DNA of 46,330 nucleotides from JBBRYW01 sp038253945 (GTDB lineage: Bacteria > Actinomycetota > Thermoleophilia > Gaiellales > Gaiellaceae), in NCBI GenBank assembly GCA_038253945.1, contig JBBSGR010000019.1, positions 1 through 46,330 on the forward strand, written 5' to 3'. Positions 15,428-22,788 of the stretch are shown one piece after another. Position numbers and translations under genes: made by a program. Under the pieces are notes generated by a model. That model searched no databases and was not told where the DNA came from. It saw only the letters and a list, made by a program, of their open reading frames with translations. The stretch's first letter is position 1; each line of letters begins with the position of its first letter.

Positions 15428-16393
15428 TCACAAGGCCTCGCCGCCGCTGATCGTCAGCAGCCGTTCCTTCGCACGGTGGTCGACCTGCAGCGTCGTGTGG
15501 TCGATTCCGAACCGTCTCCCCAGCATCTGCTCGAGCTCGCGGCGGATCGCGTGGCAGTCGTCGCCGGGATGAACGAGCACGTGCGCGGAGAGCGCGGGGA
15601 AGCCGGATCCGACTTCCCAGACATGCAGATCGTGGATGCTCTCGACGTGGGGGTGGCCGGCGAGCGCCTCTCCGATCTCCTTGACGCTCACGCCTTGCGG
15701 CGCCGCCTCGAGCAGTACTCGACCCGAGTCCCTCAACAGGCCGTAGGAGGCGCGCACCATCAGCGCGGCAACGAGCAGCGCGGCGATTCCGTCCGCGCGG
15801 GCGAAGCCGGTCGCAAGGATGATCGCGCCCGCGATCGCCGTCGCTACGAAGGCAAAGAGATCGGTGAGAATGTGCTGGAAGCTGCCCTCGACGTTCATCG
15901 ACCGGCGGTTCGCCTTCGAGAGCTGCCAGGTCGCCGCGAGATTGACAGCGATGCCGACGAGCGCGAGCACGAGCACGACGAGGCCGGCCGGTTGAGGCGG
16001 TGAGACCAGGCGGCTGATCCCCTCGTAGACGATCAGCCCGGAGAGAACCAGCAGCGTGCCGCCGTTTGCCTGCGCCGACAGGATCTCCGCGCGGCGCAGG
16101 CCGAACGTCATGTTGCCGCCGGCCGGGCGCCCCACCAGGCGGATCACGACGAGCGAGATCGCGAGCGCGCCGGCATCCGTGAGCATGTGCGCCGCGTCCG
16201 CGAGGAGCGCGAGCGAGTGGGCGAGGATTCCCGAGACGACCTCCGCCGCCATGTAGGCAAGGAGCAGCCCGAGGGCGATCGCGAGCCGGCGCGAGTCGGT
16301 CTCGGCGCTGATCTGCACGTGCGAATGCGCGCGGCCCGCGGGTGAGTGTCTCTCGCCCCCAGGGCCGGCGTGGTCGTGCTCAGCAGCAGCCAC
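15428..16393 (-). CDS. Cation diffusion facilitator (CzcD/ZitB type)
   Basis: About 321 aa from the GTG at 16393. It has a His-rich N-terminus (EHDHAG, RAHSHVQ), then six transmembrane helices: HMLTDAGALAISL carries the helix-II His/Asp zinc site, and QHILTDLFAFVATAIAG carries that of helix V. A cytosolic CDF C-terminal domain follows (HPHVESIHDLHVWEVGSG, DHTTLQVDH). This is the zinc/cobalt/cadmium antiporter family. The GTG overlaps the end of the upstream gene by 14 bases and has GGAAGGG just upstream. Most likely Zn/Co/Cd export; metal choice is inferred from the family only. Confidence 0.9.
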   Translation of the reverse strand: MAAAEHDHAGPGGERHSPAGRAHSHVQISAETDSRRLAIALGLLLAYMAAEVVSGILAHSLALLADAAHMLTDAGALAISLVVIRLVGRPAGGNMTFGLRRAEILSAQANGGTLLVLSGLIVYEGISRLVSPPQPAGLVVLVLALVGIAVNLAATWQLSKANRRSMNVEGSFQHILTDLFAFVATAIAGAIILATGFARADGIAALLVAALMVRASYGLLRDSGRVLLEAAPQGVSVKEIGEALAGHPHVESIHDLHVWEVGSGFPALSAHVLVHPGDDCHAIRRELEQMLGRRFGIDHTTLQVDHRAKERLLTISGGEAL

Positions 16394-17066
16394 AGGCGTC
16401 GCCCTTCCAGCTCTGCCAGCCTTCCCGCGCTGCGACACTGGCGATCGCGAGTGCCGTGACGGGATCGGCCCACCACCAGCCGGCGAGGGCGTTCGCCAGC
16501 AGGCCGGCGAGCAGCGCGATCGAGAGGTAGGCGCAGATCTGGTTCTGCGCGGCCTCCGACACGGTCGCGGCCGAGCCGAGCTCGTGGCCCACGCGGCGCT
16601 TCGCCCGCGCGAGCAGCGGCATCGTCGGGGCGGTGAAGGCGGCGAGACCGATCCCGACCCAGCTCACGTCGGGATGCTGGGCGCCGATCAGCGTGCGACT
16701 TGCCTCGATCAGGATGTAGCCGACGAGAATTGCGTAGCTGCCGGCCACCAGCTGCTGGGCGCGGCGCTCGGCGTGGGCTGACCCCGAACGGCTCGCCGCG
16801 AAGCGCCAGAGGATGACGAAAGCGGCGACTCCCTCGATCAGAGAATCGAGCCCGAAGCCGAGCAGGGCCACGCTGCCCGCGGCAATGCCAGCGCCGACGG
16901 CGATGCCGAACTCGACCAGGTGCCAGGCGTTTCCGCCCAAGGCGAGCAGCCGTGCACGCCGGACGAGCCGCGCACGCTCCGCGGCGGCAAACGGAGCACC
17001 GGTCAGCGACAGCTCCTCGCGCGGGACTGCCGGCGTCAGCTGAATCAACGCGTCGCGCTCAGTCAT
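16380..17066 (-). CDS. CDF-type cation transporter, membrane domain only
   Basis: 228 aa from the ATG at 17066 (a TTG one codon earlier is possible). It has six membrane segments of the cation-efflux fold: FGLDSLIEGVAAFVILW is the helix-II region with an acidic pair, and SEAAQNQICAYLSIALLAGL the helix-V region. The C-terminal metallochaperone-like domain of normal CDF proteins is absent; the protein ends in GDACGCC, a cysteine-rich tail that could bind soft metals. It overlaps the upstream propeller gene by eight bases and the downstream CDF by 14. Sitting next to a full-length CDF, it may be a partner or an independent short transporter. Confidence 0.8.
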   Translation of the reverse strand: MTERDALIQLTPAVPREELSLTGAPFAAAERARLVRRARLLALGGNAWHLVEFGIAVGAGIAAGSVALLGFGLDSLIEGVAAFVILWRFAASRSGSAHAERRAQQLVAGSYAILVGYILIEASRTLIGAQHPDVSWVGIGLAAFTAPTMPLLARAKRRVGHELGSAATVSEAAQNQICAYLSIALLAGLLANALAGWWWADPVTALAIASVAAREGWQSWKGDACGCC

Positions 17067-17937
17067 CAAGACGGGAGGGACCGATCAGCTCCGTACGAAG
17101 CTCGTGGCTTTCGTCGGGCAGCGGAGCCTCGTAGTACAGGCGGTAGCCGCCGTTCGGGAGCGGGAGAATGTCGAGGTAACGGGCGCTAGAGACGGGAGTT
17201 TCGCCGCTTGCGACGAGCTGGCCGGGCTTTCCAGCGATGCGGGCAAGGCCGGTCCGCTCGGAGAAGTTCTCCTCTTCGGTTGCTCGGCCGTCGTAGGTCG
17301 CTCGGCCGTCGGCGAGGACGGCGGTGACGCGGGCGCCGCGGGCATCCCACGTGCCTGGACGGCCGGCGAGCGCGTTGCCGTGCCATTGCCAGGCGAGGCC
17401 GTCGCCGCTCGTGGCATACGCCGTGGTCATGCGGTCCTCCTCGCCCGGCTCGTCGAGCGGGTGGCAGCAGATCCAAGCCTGCCAGTAACCGTTCGCGCGA
17501 CGGACTACGGGGTCCTTGACGCCCGTTCGATCGTCGCCGGGGAAGACCGTGCGAGCCTCCGCGTCGCCGAAGCCGGCCGGGTCGGCCGCTTCGAGCGCGT
17601 CGATCCACCAGTGCTTGCTGCCCGGGGTGGCGCAGCAGACGTACAGGCGCCAGCGGCCCGTTTCGGTGCGGACGAGCGCGGGGCGCTCGAGCGACTCGGC
17701 GGAGAAGCGCGCCTTGTCCAGCGTGGCGACCGTGGCCAGGTGCTCGCCGTCGGGTGCGCGTGCGACCACTGTGGCGGCGCCCCGCTGATCGACCGCTCGG
17801 ACGCGGTAGGCGATCACGATCGCGCCGTCATCGTCCAGCGCGGCGCTGGGCGCGCCCGCCCAGCATCCCCGGCCGGTGCCCGGCGCGGGAACCGCGACCG
17901 CGACGCGGCCCGTGCCAGGCAGCGGAAGCTCGGCCAT
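17059..17937 (-). CDS. Predicted five-bladed beta-propeller (GH43/GH32-like fold), function unknown
   Basis: 292 aa with no signal peptide. The repeated pattern of short acidic/aromatic strands resembles glycosidase families 43/32/62/68: an early AGAPSAALDDDGAIVIAYR, LERPALVRTETGRWRLYVCC, DPVVRRANGYWQAWICC and YLDILPLPNGGYRLYYEA. An Asp in the first blade, the Asp in VKDPVV and a late Glu occupy positions like the GH43 acidic residues, but I cannot confirm catalysis. It is the first gene of the minus-strand unit with the two CDF genes and mntP, which is an odd partner for metal export. Confidence 0.6.
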   Translation of the reverse strand: MAELPLPGTGRVAVAVPAPGTGRGCWAGAPSAALDDDGAIVIAYRVRAVDQRGAATVVARAPDGEHLATVATLDKARFSAESLERPALVRTETGRWRLYVCCATPGSKHWWIDALEAADPAGFGDAEARTVFPGDDRTGVKDPVVRRANGYWQAWICCHPLDEPGEEDRMTTAYATSGDGLAWQWHGNALAGRPGTWDARGARVTAVLADGRATYDGRATEEENFSERTGLARIAGKPGQLVASGETPVSSARYLDILPLPNGGYRLYYEAPLPDESHELRTELIGPSRLDD

Positions 17938-18052
17938 GCGTCCACACTAGATGTACCGACCAAGAAACGGCCCGAATGAAAGTCGCGGGACCTCGCGCGG
18001 ACGCCGGCCCGTATCTCCATGCGGAACGCAAACCGCGGAAGCGAGGAGGAAC

Positions 18053-19027
18053 ATGATGGGACGAGCAGGCGCCATTCTCGGCTCTGTGGCCGTAGCGGCT
18101 GCGCTCGCTGCGGCAACGGCGAAGGCGGACGGACTGCCCGTCCTCGGCGTCAACGTCGGGTCGGTCGGAGTCGCCGCGCGCGCTGGCGATCTTCGCTACG
18201 TGACGCTGGACGCCGGCCGGGGCACGATCGTCGCCGCAGTCAGGCAGCGTGGCGGTCAGGTCGAGCGCTCCCGGCTTCTGCACGGGCGCTTCACGGTTCC
18301 GGCCGTCGCGTACGACGGCTCCGCGAGCGGGCTCTCAGCGGACGGGCGGACGCTCGTCCTCATCCGCCCGCGCGTGAGCTTTCCACAAGCGCAGACGGTT
18401 CTCGCTGTCGTCGACACCGGCCACATGCAGGTCAAGAGGATCGTCACCTTGAACGGCGACTTCAGCTTCGACGCGGTCTCGCCGAGCGGCGCGTCGCTGT
18501 ACCTGATCCAGTACGTGGAGCCGCGGGATCCCACCCGCTATGCCGTTCGCGCCTACGATCTGCGCGCCGGACGCCTGCTCTCCCGGCCGGTCGTCGACCC
18601 CCGCGAGCCGAACGAGCGGATGCGCGGGCAGCCCGTGACGCGGGCGACGAGTGCGGACGGGCGCTGGGCCTACACGTTGTACGACGGCGCGGGCAAGTAT
18701 CCGTTCCTTCACGCCCTCGACACGCGTGGGCGGACGGCGCGGTGCATCGACCTCTCGGCGTTGGCGAGCAGAGCTCGCAACCTCTACACGCTTCGGCTCG
18801 CTGTCAGCCGCGACGGCAACGCGGTCTCGGTCAACAATTCCGTCGAGGCGATCGCCACGATCAACACGCGGAGCTTCCGCGTCAGCCTGCCGGATGCGGC
18901 GGGCGCCGACGGCCACGGCTTCGGCGGCGTCGTCTGGGGGCTTGCGGCGGTGGGGGGAGTGGCGGCGCTTGCCGCGGCCGCGGTGCTCACGCTCGGGCGC
19001 CGGCGCAGAAAGCTCGCCGTGACGTAG
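18053..19027 (+). CDS. Exported propeller-repeat protein with C-terminal membrane anchor
   Basis: 324 aa. AGGAGGA at 18045-18051 precedes ATG-ATG. The N-terminal 26 residues form a signal peptide (GRAGAILGSVAVAAALAAATAKA). The body has WD40/YVTN-like strands: RYVTLDAGRGTIVAAV, LSADGRTLVLIRP, DAVSPSGASLYLIQYV, SADGRWAYTLYDG and VSRDGNAVSVN. A single hydrophobic helix (about residues 286-312) ends in RRRRK, so the propeller faces outside. No enzyme motif is seen; binding or sensing is likely. It is divergent from the propeller gene at 17937 with 115 bases between starts. Confidence 0.75.
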   Translation: MMGRAGAILGSVAVAAALAAATAKADGLPVLGVNVGSVGVAARAGDLRYVTLDAGRGTIVAAVRQRGGQVERSRLLHGRFTVPAVAYDGSASGLSADGRTLVLIRPRVSFPQAQTVLAVVDTGHMQVKRIVTLNGDFSFDAVSPSGASLYLIQYVEPRDPTRYAVRAYDLRAGRLLSRPVVDPREPNERMRGQPVTRATSADGRWAYTLYDGAGKYPFLHALDTRGRTARCIDLSALASRARNLYTLRLAVSRDGNAVSVNNSVEAIATINTRSFRVSLPDAAGADGHGFGGVVWGLAAVGGVAALAAAAVLTLGRRRRKLAVT

Positions 19028-19056
19028 CTCGAGCAGTGGATCCGGGCGGCGGCCTG

Positions 19057-19371
19057 CTACTCGCGCACGTCGCGCGTGTGACCTCCGAACTCGAGCGCGA
19101 CCTGGAACTCCTCGACGGAGACGACAGTTCCATCAGCGTCGCGCAGCGCGTGCTGGCGCATCGCCGCCGCCCGTGTTCCGCTCGCGTCCATCGATCTCTG
19201 ATCGTCCCAGAGCGTGATCGTGAGCGTTCGGCCGCTCTCCGCGTCGACGAGGAGGTAGCCGCCGACGAGCCCCTCGAGCTCCTGCAGACCCCGGCCCGCC
19301 TCCTCGAAGCTGGCAACCGCGCCGTCGAGGTGCTCCGGAGGTACGTCGTACCGGGCGAGTCGTGCATACAT
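19057..19371 (-). CDS. Small ABM-fold (antibiotic biosynthesis monooxygenase-like) protein
   Basis: 104 aa from the ATG at 19371, chosen because GAAGGAGG lies seven bases before it; the open frame extends to 19419 without homology. The dimeric alpha/beta-barrel pattern is visible: MYARLARYDVPPEHLDGAVASFEEA, LEGLVGGYLLVDAESGRTLTITLWDDQ and a C-terminal strand VVSVEEFQVALEFGG. Such proteins can be heme- or flavin-free monooxygenases or simple ligand binders; no catalytic residue can be named. It is alone on its strand, facing away from the tRNA-Leu gene. Confidence 0.65.
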   Translation of the reverse strand: MYARLARYDVPPEHLDGAVASFEEAGRGLQELEGLVGGYLLVDAESGRTLTITLWDDQRSMDASGTRAAAMRQHALRDADGTVVSVEEFQVALEFGGHTRDVRE

Positions 19372-19447
19372 CGCTTCGCCTCCTTCATGAGTTGGAAGGG
19401 CTCTTCCCGGGATGGACAAAGCCGAACCGCTCCGCCCAGAGGAACGC

Positions 19448-19453
19448 TACAAT
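19448..19453 (+). promoter_or_regulatory. -10 element of tRNA-Leu
   Basis: TACAAT eight bases before the mature tRNA start; the same hexamer serves rnpB in this window. I see no good -35 match. Confidence 0.5.
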
Positions 19454-19461
19454 CGCCTCCC

Positions 19462-19546
<85 letters not shown>

Positions 19547-19566
19547 CCTTACGGAAAGCGTTCGAG

Positions 19567-19588
19567 AAGGCGGCCGGACGGCGGCCTT
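19567..19588 (+). terminator. Hairpin after tRNA-Leu
   Basis: AAGGCGGCC-GGAC-GGCGGCCTT, a nine-pair stem with one mismatch, ending just before the lexA -35 element. There is no long U-run, so it may be a processing or weak termination site. Confidence 0.4.
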
Positions 19589-19589
19589 C

Positions 19590-19618
19590 TTGACGTCGTC
19601 CGGACGCAGCGCTACCTT
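19590..19618 (+). promoter_or_regulatory. lexA promoter
   Basis: TTGACG (19590-19595), a 17-base spacer, then TACCTT (19613-19618). The predicted start of transcription falls at or next to the SOS box. Confidence 0.55.
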
Positions 19619-19625
19619 CTTCTGT

Positions 19626-19639
19626 CGAACACACGTTCG
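19626..19639. promoter_or_regulatory. LexA-binding SOS box
   Basis: CGAACACACGTTCG matches the Gram-positive/actinobacterial LexA consensus CGAAC-N4-GTTCG perfectly. It lies eight bases downstream of the -10 and 14 bases before the lexA start, so LexA would repress its own gene. Confidence 0.85.
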
Positions 19640-19653
19640 CACAAGGAGGCACG

Positions 19654-20280
19654 ATGCTGACGGGACGCCAACAGGAGATCTGGGACTTCTTGGTCGGGTA
19701 TGCCGAGCGGCATGGCTACCCGCCGACGGTGCGCGAGATCGGCGAGGCAGTCGGTCTTGCCTCTCCCTCGACCGTTCACGCTCACCTGGCGAACCTCGAG
19801 CGGGCAGGCATGTTGCGCCGGGATCCAACGAAGCCGAGAGCGCTCGAGCTGCTCGGCCAGCTGAAGCCCGAGAGGCGTCCGGCTCGCGAAGCGCGCACTC
19901 TCCCGCTCGTCGGTCAGATTGCGGCGGGCGGTCCGCTGCTCGCGGAGGAGAACGTCGAGGAGTACCTGGAGGTTCCTGCGCCGCTCTCGCGCGGAGGCGA
20001 GGAGTTTCTCCTCCGCGTCAAGGGTGACTCGATGATCGACGCCGGCATACTCGACGGCGACTTCGTCGTGGTTCAGCGTCGCCAGGACGCCCGCAACGGC
20101 GAGATCGTCGTTGCGCTTGCAGGCGACGACGAGAGCGCCGAGGAGGCGACGGTCAAGCGGTTCTTCCGCGAGAACGGCCGGGTACGCCTGCAGCCCGAGA
20201 ACGATGCCCTCGAGCCGATCTACGCCCGTCATGTCGCGATCCTCGGAAAGGTCGTGGGCGTTTTCAGGCAGGTGGCATGA
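19654..20280 (+). CDS. lexA: LexA SOS repressor
   Basis: 208 aa, normal length. The N-terminal winged helix is RQQEIWDFLVGYAERHGYPPTVREI, then GLASPSTVHAHLANLERAG. The C-terminal S24 peptidase domain has the self-cleavage bond Ala91-Gly92 in QIAAGGP, nucleophile Ser126 in VKGDSMIDAG and general base Lys168 in ATVKRFF. RecA filaments on single-stranded DNA stimulate autocleavage and derepress SOS genes. AAGGAGG at 19643 supports the ATG. Its own SOS box lies upstream (19626-19639). The stop overlaps the ATG of the zinc-ribbon gene. Confidence 0.96.
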   Translation: MLTGRQQEIWDFLVGYAERHGYPPTVREIGEAVGLASPSTVHAHLANLERAGMLRRDPTKPRALELLGQLKPERRPAREARTLPLVGQIAAGGPLLAEENVEEYLEVPAPLSRGGEEFLLRVKGDSMIDAGILDGDFVVVQRRQDARNGEIVVALAGDDESAEEATVKRFFRENGRVRLQPENDALEPIYARHVAILGKVVGVFRQVA

Positions 20281-20474
20281 CCGGATCGGTGATCCCTCTG
20301 AACCGCACGCTCGATCAGGAGTTACTCGCCCTCTCGCGCGGCGCGAGCCTCGAGTGCCTGGTCTGCGGGGAGTTCGTCCTGCACCGATCCGGTGCGCTCG
20401 AGTGCCCGGAGTGCGGGGCGCGCGTTGTGATCAACGCCCAGCCGGAGGTACAATTGACCCTGCAGGCCGGGTGA
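20277..20474 (+). CDS. Small zinc-ribbon protein
   Basis: 65 aa with two CxxC pairs (LECLVCGEF and LECPECGAR) forming a zinc ribbon, preceded by a 25-residue helix. No family role is recognised. The ATG overlaps the lexA stop (ATGA), so it is translationally coupled to lexA and presumably SOS-induced. Its last codons and TGA (20472-20474) lie within the mature 5' end of rnpB, and the rnpB promoter lies within its coding sequence. Confidence 0.75.
   Translation: MTGSVIPLNRTLDQELLALSRGASLECLVCGEFVLHRSGALECPECGARVVINAQPEVQLTLQAG
20425..20454 (+). promoter_or_regulatory. rnpB promoter inside the zinc-ribbon gene
   Basis: TTGTGA (20425-20430), an 18-base spacer, then TACAAT (20449-20454). The predicted start is six to seven bases later, exactly at the first paired bases of the RNase P RNA. 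Confidence 0.6.
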
Positions 20475-20876
20475 TCGCGAGCCGTTTCGGCTCGAGGAAA
20501 GTCCGGACACCAAAGGGCAGGACGCTGGGGAAATCCCAGGCGGCGAAAGCCGACGGAAAGTGGCACAGAAAGGAGACCGCCACCGGCGAAAATACTCTCC
20601 GCTACGGCGGCGCTTGCGGCGCCGTTCGGAGGTCGTACCGGCTCTGCCGGCGCGACCGTAGACGCTTCCGCCGGTCAGGTAAGGGTGAAAAGGTGGGGTA
20701 AGAGCCCACCAGCGCCGTGGTGACGCGGCGGCTCGCCAAACCCCGTCTGGTGCAAGGCGAAGGAGGCCCCGCTCGAGGTTGCCCGCCGAGGGGCCGGGTG
20801 CGTCGCTCGAGCCCTCGGGAGACCGGGGGCCTAGATGGATGATCACCCAAGACAGAATCCGGCTTACAGGCCTGCT
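20461..20876 (+). ncRNA. rnpB: RNase P RNA, bacterial type A
   Basis: The catalytic RNA of RNase P, which matures tRNA 5' ends. Helix P1 is GCAGGCC (20462-20468) pairing with GGCCTGC (20869-20875). Conserved region I is GAGGAAAGTCCGGAC, the GGTAAGGGTGAAAAGGT segment follows in the middle, and the 3' strand of P4 is in GACAGAATCCGGCTTACAG. About 415 nt, a normal size. The 5' end overlaps the upstream CDS by about 13 bases. Confidence 0.95.
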
Positions 20877-20880
20877 ACGG

Positions 20881-20906
20881 AAAAAGCCCTGGAAACGGGG
20901 CTTTTT
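20881..20906 (+). terminator. Rho-independent terminator of rnpB
   Basis: AAAAAGCCC (20881-20889) pairs with GGGCTTTTT (20898-20906) across an eight-base loop; the stem ends in a T-run. Confidence 0.85.
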
Positions 20907-21104
20907 CTATATGTGCCTTTCGCTACGGACTCGTCACGGTTACAGTCAGGCAGCCTCTCGGCGGTCTCTCTGGAACCGCTCGGCGCGGCCGCCCGGCCTT
21001 CGCCCTGAGGCTGTGCCGGCTTCGCTCCGTGCCGCGTAGTCGAGGGTGCCGGTCGGGCCCGCGGGTCTCAAGGCGGCCACGCTTGACAGGCCTGTAGGAG
21101 GCCT
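20907..21104. other. Non-coding interval after rnpB
   Basis: No gene can be supported. Open frames on both strands are arginine/proline/serine-rich and look like noise. It probably contains eroded sequence of the adjacent phosphotransferase remnant. Confidence 0.4.
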
Positions 21105-21710
21105 TCGGGTCGGTCTGCGAGCCGATCGACCGCTTCCACCTCGAGATCCCGGCCGAGACGCTCGGACCGACGTTGCCCGTGCTGGCGCGGCTGCACGCAG
21201 TTCCGCAAACGCCGGCGATCCGGCGGTCGTCGTGCACGCTAGAGGGCGACATTCCGGCTGCGTGCGTGCACGAGCTGCGGCATCAGCTGCCGGCGCTGAC
21301 GCGCGGCGAAGGCGTCCTGGAATCCGCCTTCGACCACTATCGACCCGTGGACGGCGCGATTCCCACCCGGCCACGCTCGGACCACAACCCGCTCAACCGC
21401 CAGAAATACCTGCTGCGCGTCGTGCGAGGAAGATCGATTGGCTGATCCGAAGGACGATCGACACGGAGGCGACGAGTGCCGCCTGGGAGGCAGCACCTCG
21501 GACGCCTGCGTGGTCTGGCCCTCCGGTGTGGGTTCACGGGGATCTGTCACCGGGGAACCTGCTCCTCCGAGGCGGCCGACGGACGCGAACCGGGCGCTCA
21601 CGGCCAACGCCCGCCACGTCATCCCCGAAGTGCTCGCCGATTGCTACGGCGCGCGTGACAGTCTCAGGTCCACTTGGTTCTCGGCGGAGGAGTGGTAGGG
21701 TTACGTGATC
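21105..21710 (+). pseudogene. Aminoglycoside/choline phosphotransferase-like (APH) remnant
   Basis: Near 21105-21215 one frame reads EAFGSVCEPIDRFHLEIPAETLG followed by LARLHAVPQTP, like the hinge and helix C of APH-family kinases. Near 21515-21570 another frame reads WSGPPVWVHGDLSPGNLLLRGGR, an APH catalytic loop (HGDLSPGN, with the Brenner Asp). Pieces lie in different frames separated by stops, and the downstream DFG-like segment is lost. A compact single-copy relic is the simplest reading; two different relics are possible. Original substrate unknown. Confidence 0.55.
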
Positions 21711-21711
21711 C

Positions 21712-21741
21712 TTGAGTTCATAGGCATTTCCCTGGTATCTC
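21712..21741 (+). promoter_or_regulatory. Candidate promoter of the ferritin-like gene
   Basis: TTGAGT (21712-21717), 18 bases, TATCTC (21736-21741), in an AT-richer patch; the GTG start is 32 bases beyond the -10. Confidence 0.4.
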
Positions 21742-21772
21742 ATCAATCCGTTCGCTAAGGTTCGCCACCCAC

Positions 21773-22378
21773 GTGACGGCTGCATTCAGCAGGGCTCAAC
21801 TGCTCTCTCGAGGCGCGAAGGGCGGAGCTGCCGTGTTGTTGGCGGGTTCTCTTACTGGCTCGCTGGCCCACTCGGCTGCGGCCGACGCGATCCCGGAGGA
21901 CGATCTTGCCTATGCACGTCTGCTGGTCGGCATGGAGCTGCTTGCGTTGGATTTCTACACCCGGGCGATCGTCACGAGGCACTTCGGCGCGGACGCCTCG
22001 AAGTACCTGAAGCGGGCGTTGCTCAACGAGAAGGAGCACTTACGGGCAGCATCCGGCATCCTCCGCGGCGCCTCGCAGACGCCCGCGTTGGCAGCGGACT
22101 TCGACTTCTTGTACCCCAAAGGCAGTTTCGGCTCGAAAGCGTCGATCACGAAGCTAGGCGTCAGGTTGGAGACCGCCTTTCTCGGCGCGTATCTCGGCGC
22201 GGTCGACGGTCTGGGTACGGACGCGCTCAAGCAGCCGATGGCTCGGATCGCCGCGAGCGAGGCTCAGCACCTGAGTGTCTTCACACGGCTCGCCGGCAGG
22301 GGTCCGATCGGTATTTCCTTCCCGAAACCCGTCACGATCGACGAGGCTTCGAACACGTTGGATGCATTCACGAGCTAG
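21773..22378 (+). CDS. Ferritin-like domain protein with N-terminal export signal
   Basis: 201 aa from the GTG at 21773. The first ~38 residues form a hydrophobic export signal (GGAAVLLAGSLTGSLAHSAAA), not a clear twin-arginine motif. A four-helix ferritin-like bundle (PF13668 style) follows, with repeated Glu/His motifs: ARLLVGMELLALDFYTRAI, LLNEKEHLRAASGIL, ETAFLGAYLGAVDG and ASEAQHLSVFTRLAG. These could hold a di-iron site, but the family is mostly uncharacterised. It precedes the molybdate locus by about 20 bases and may be cotranscribed with it. Confidence 0.75.
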   Translation: MTAAFSRAQLLSRGAKGGAAVLLAGSLTGSLAHSAAADAIPEDDLAYARLLVGMELLALDFYTRAIVTRHFGADASKYLKRALLNEKEHLRAASGILRGASQTPALAADFDFLYPKGSFGSKASITKLGVRLETAFLGAYLGAVDGLGTDALKQPMARIAASEAQHLSVFTRLAGRGPIGISFPKPVTIDEASNTLDAFTS

Positions 22379-22396
22379 CGAAGGGTGAGGGATGCC

Positions 22397-22774
22397 GTGA
22401 GGGAGTACTACAGCGCGAGTGAGGCGGCTCGAACGCTCGGGATCAGCCTCGACACGCTGCGTCGCTGGGACCGTCAGGGCCTGATCGAGACGACGCGAGA
22501 CTCGGGCAACCGCCGGATCGTGCCCGCGCAGGAGATCGACCGGCTGAGCGGTGGTCCTCGCGCTGAGCATCAGATGAGCGCGCGCAACCGCTTCAGCGGG
22601 GTCGTGCGCGCCGTCCGGGTCGAGGGGTTGATGGCCCAGGTGGAGATGGTGATCACCGAGCCGGGCGTCTTGACCGCGATCGTCACCGCAGACGCCGTCG
22701 AGGATCTCGCAATCAAGCCCGGTAACCACATCGTCGCGGTGATCAAGTCGACATCAGTCATGGTCGAGCGGTAA
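22397..22774 (+). CDS. MerR-type HTH plus Mop/TOBE domain, molybdate-responsive regulator
   Basis: 125 aa. Residues 1-55 are a MerR-like helix-turn-helix: YSASEAARTLGISLDTLRRWDRQGLI, then a wing with DSGNRRIVP. Residues 58-125 are one Mop/TOBE domain: SARNRFSGVVRAVRVEGLMAQVEMVI and a C-terminal VEDLAIKPGNHIVAVIKSTSVMVER, as in molybdate-binding ModE and Mop proteins. The GTG at 22397 is chosen over 22385 because AAGGGTGAGG lies just before it. Being immediately upstream of modABC, it probably senses molybdate or tungstate and controls the transporter. Confidence 0.85.
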   Translation: MREYYSASEAARTLGISLDTLRRWDRQGLIETTRDSGNRRIVPAQEIDRLSGGPRAEHQMSARNRFSGVVRAVRVEGLMAQVEMVITEPGVLTAIVTADAVEDLAIKPGNHIVAVIKSTSVMVER

Positions 22775-22788
22775 CGAAAGGCTCCTGA

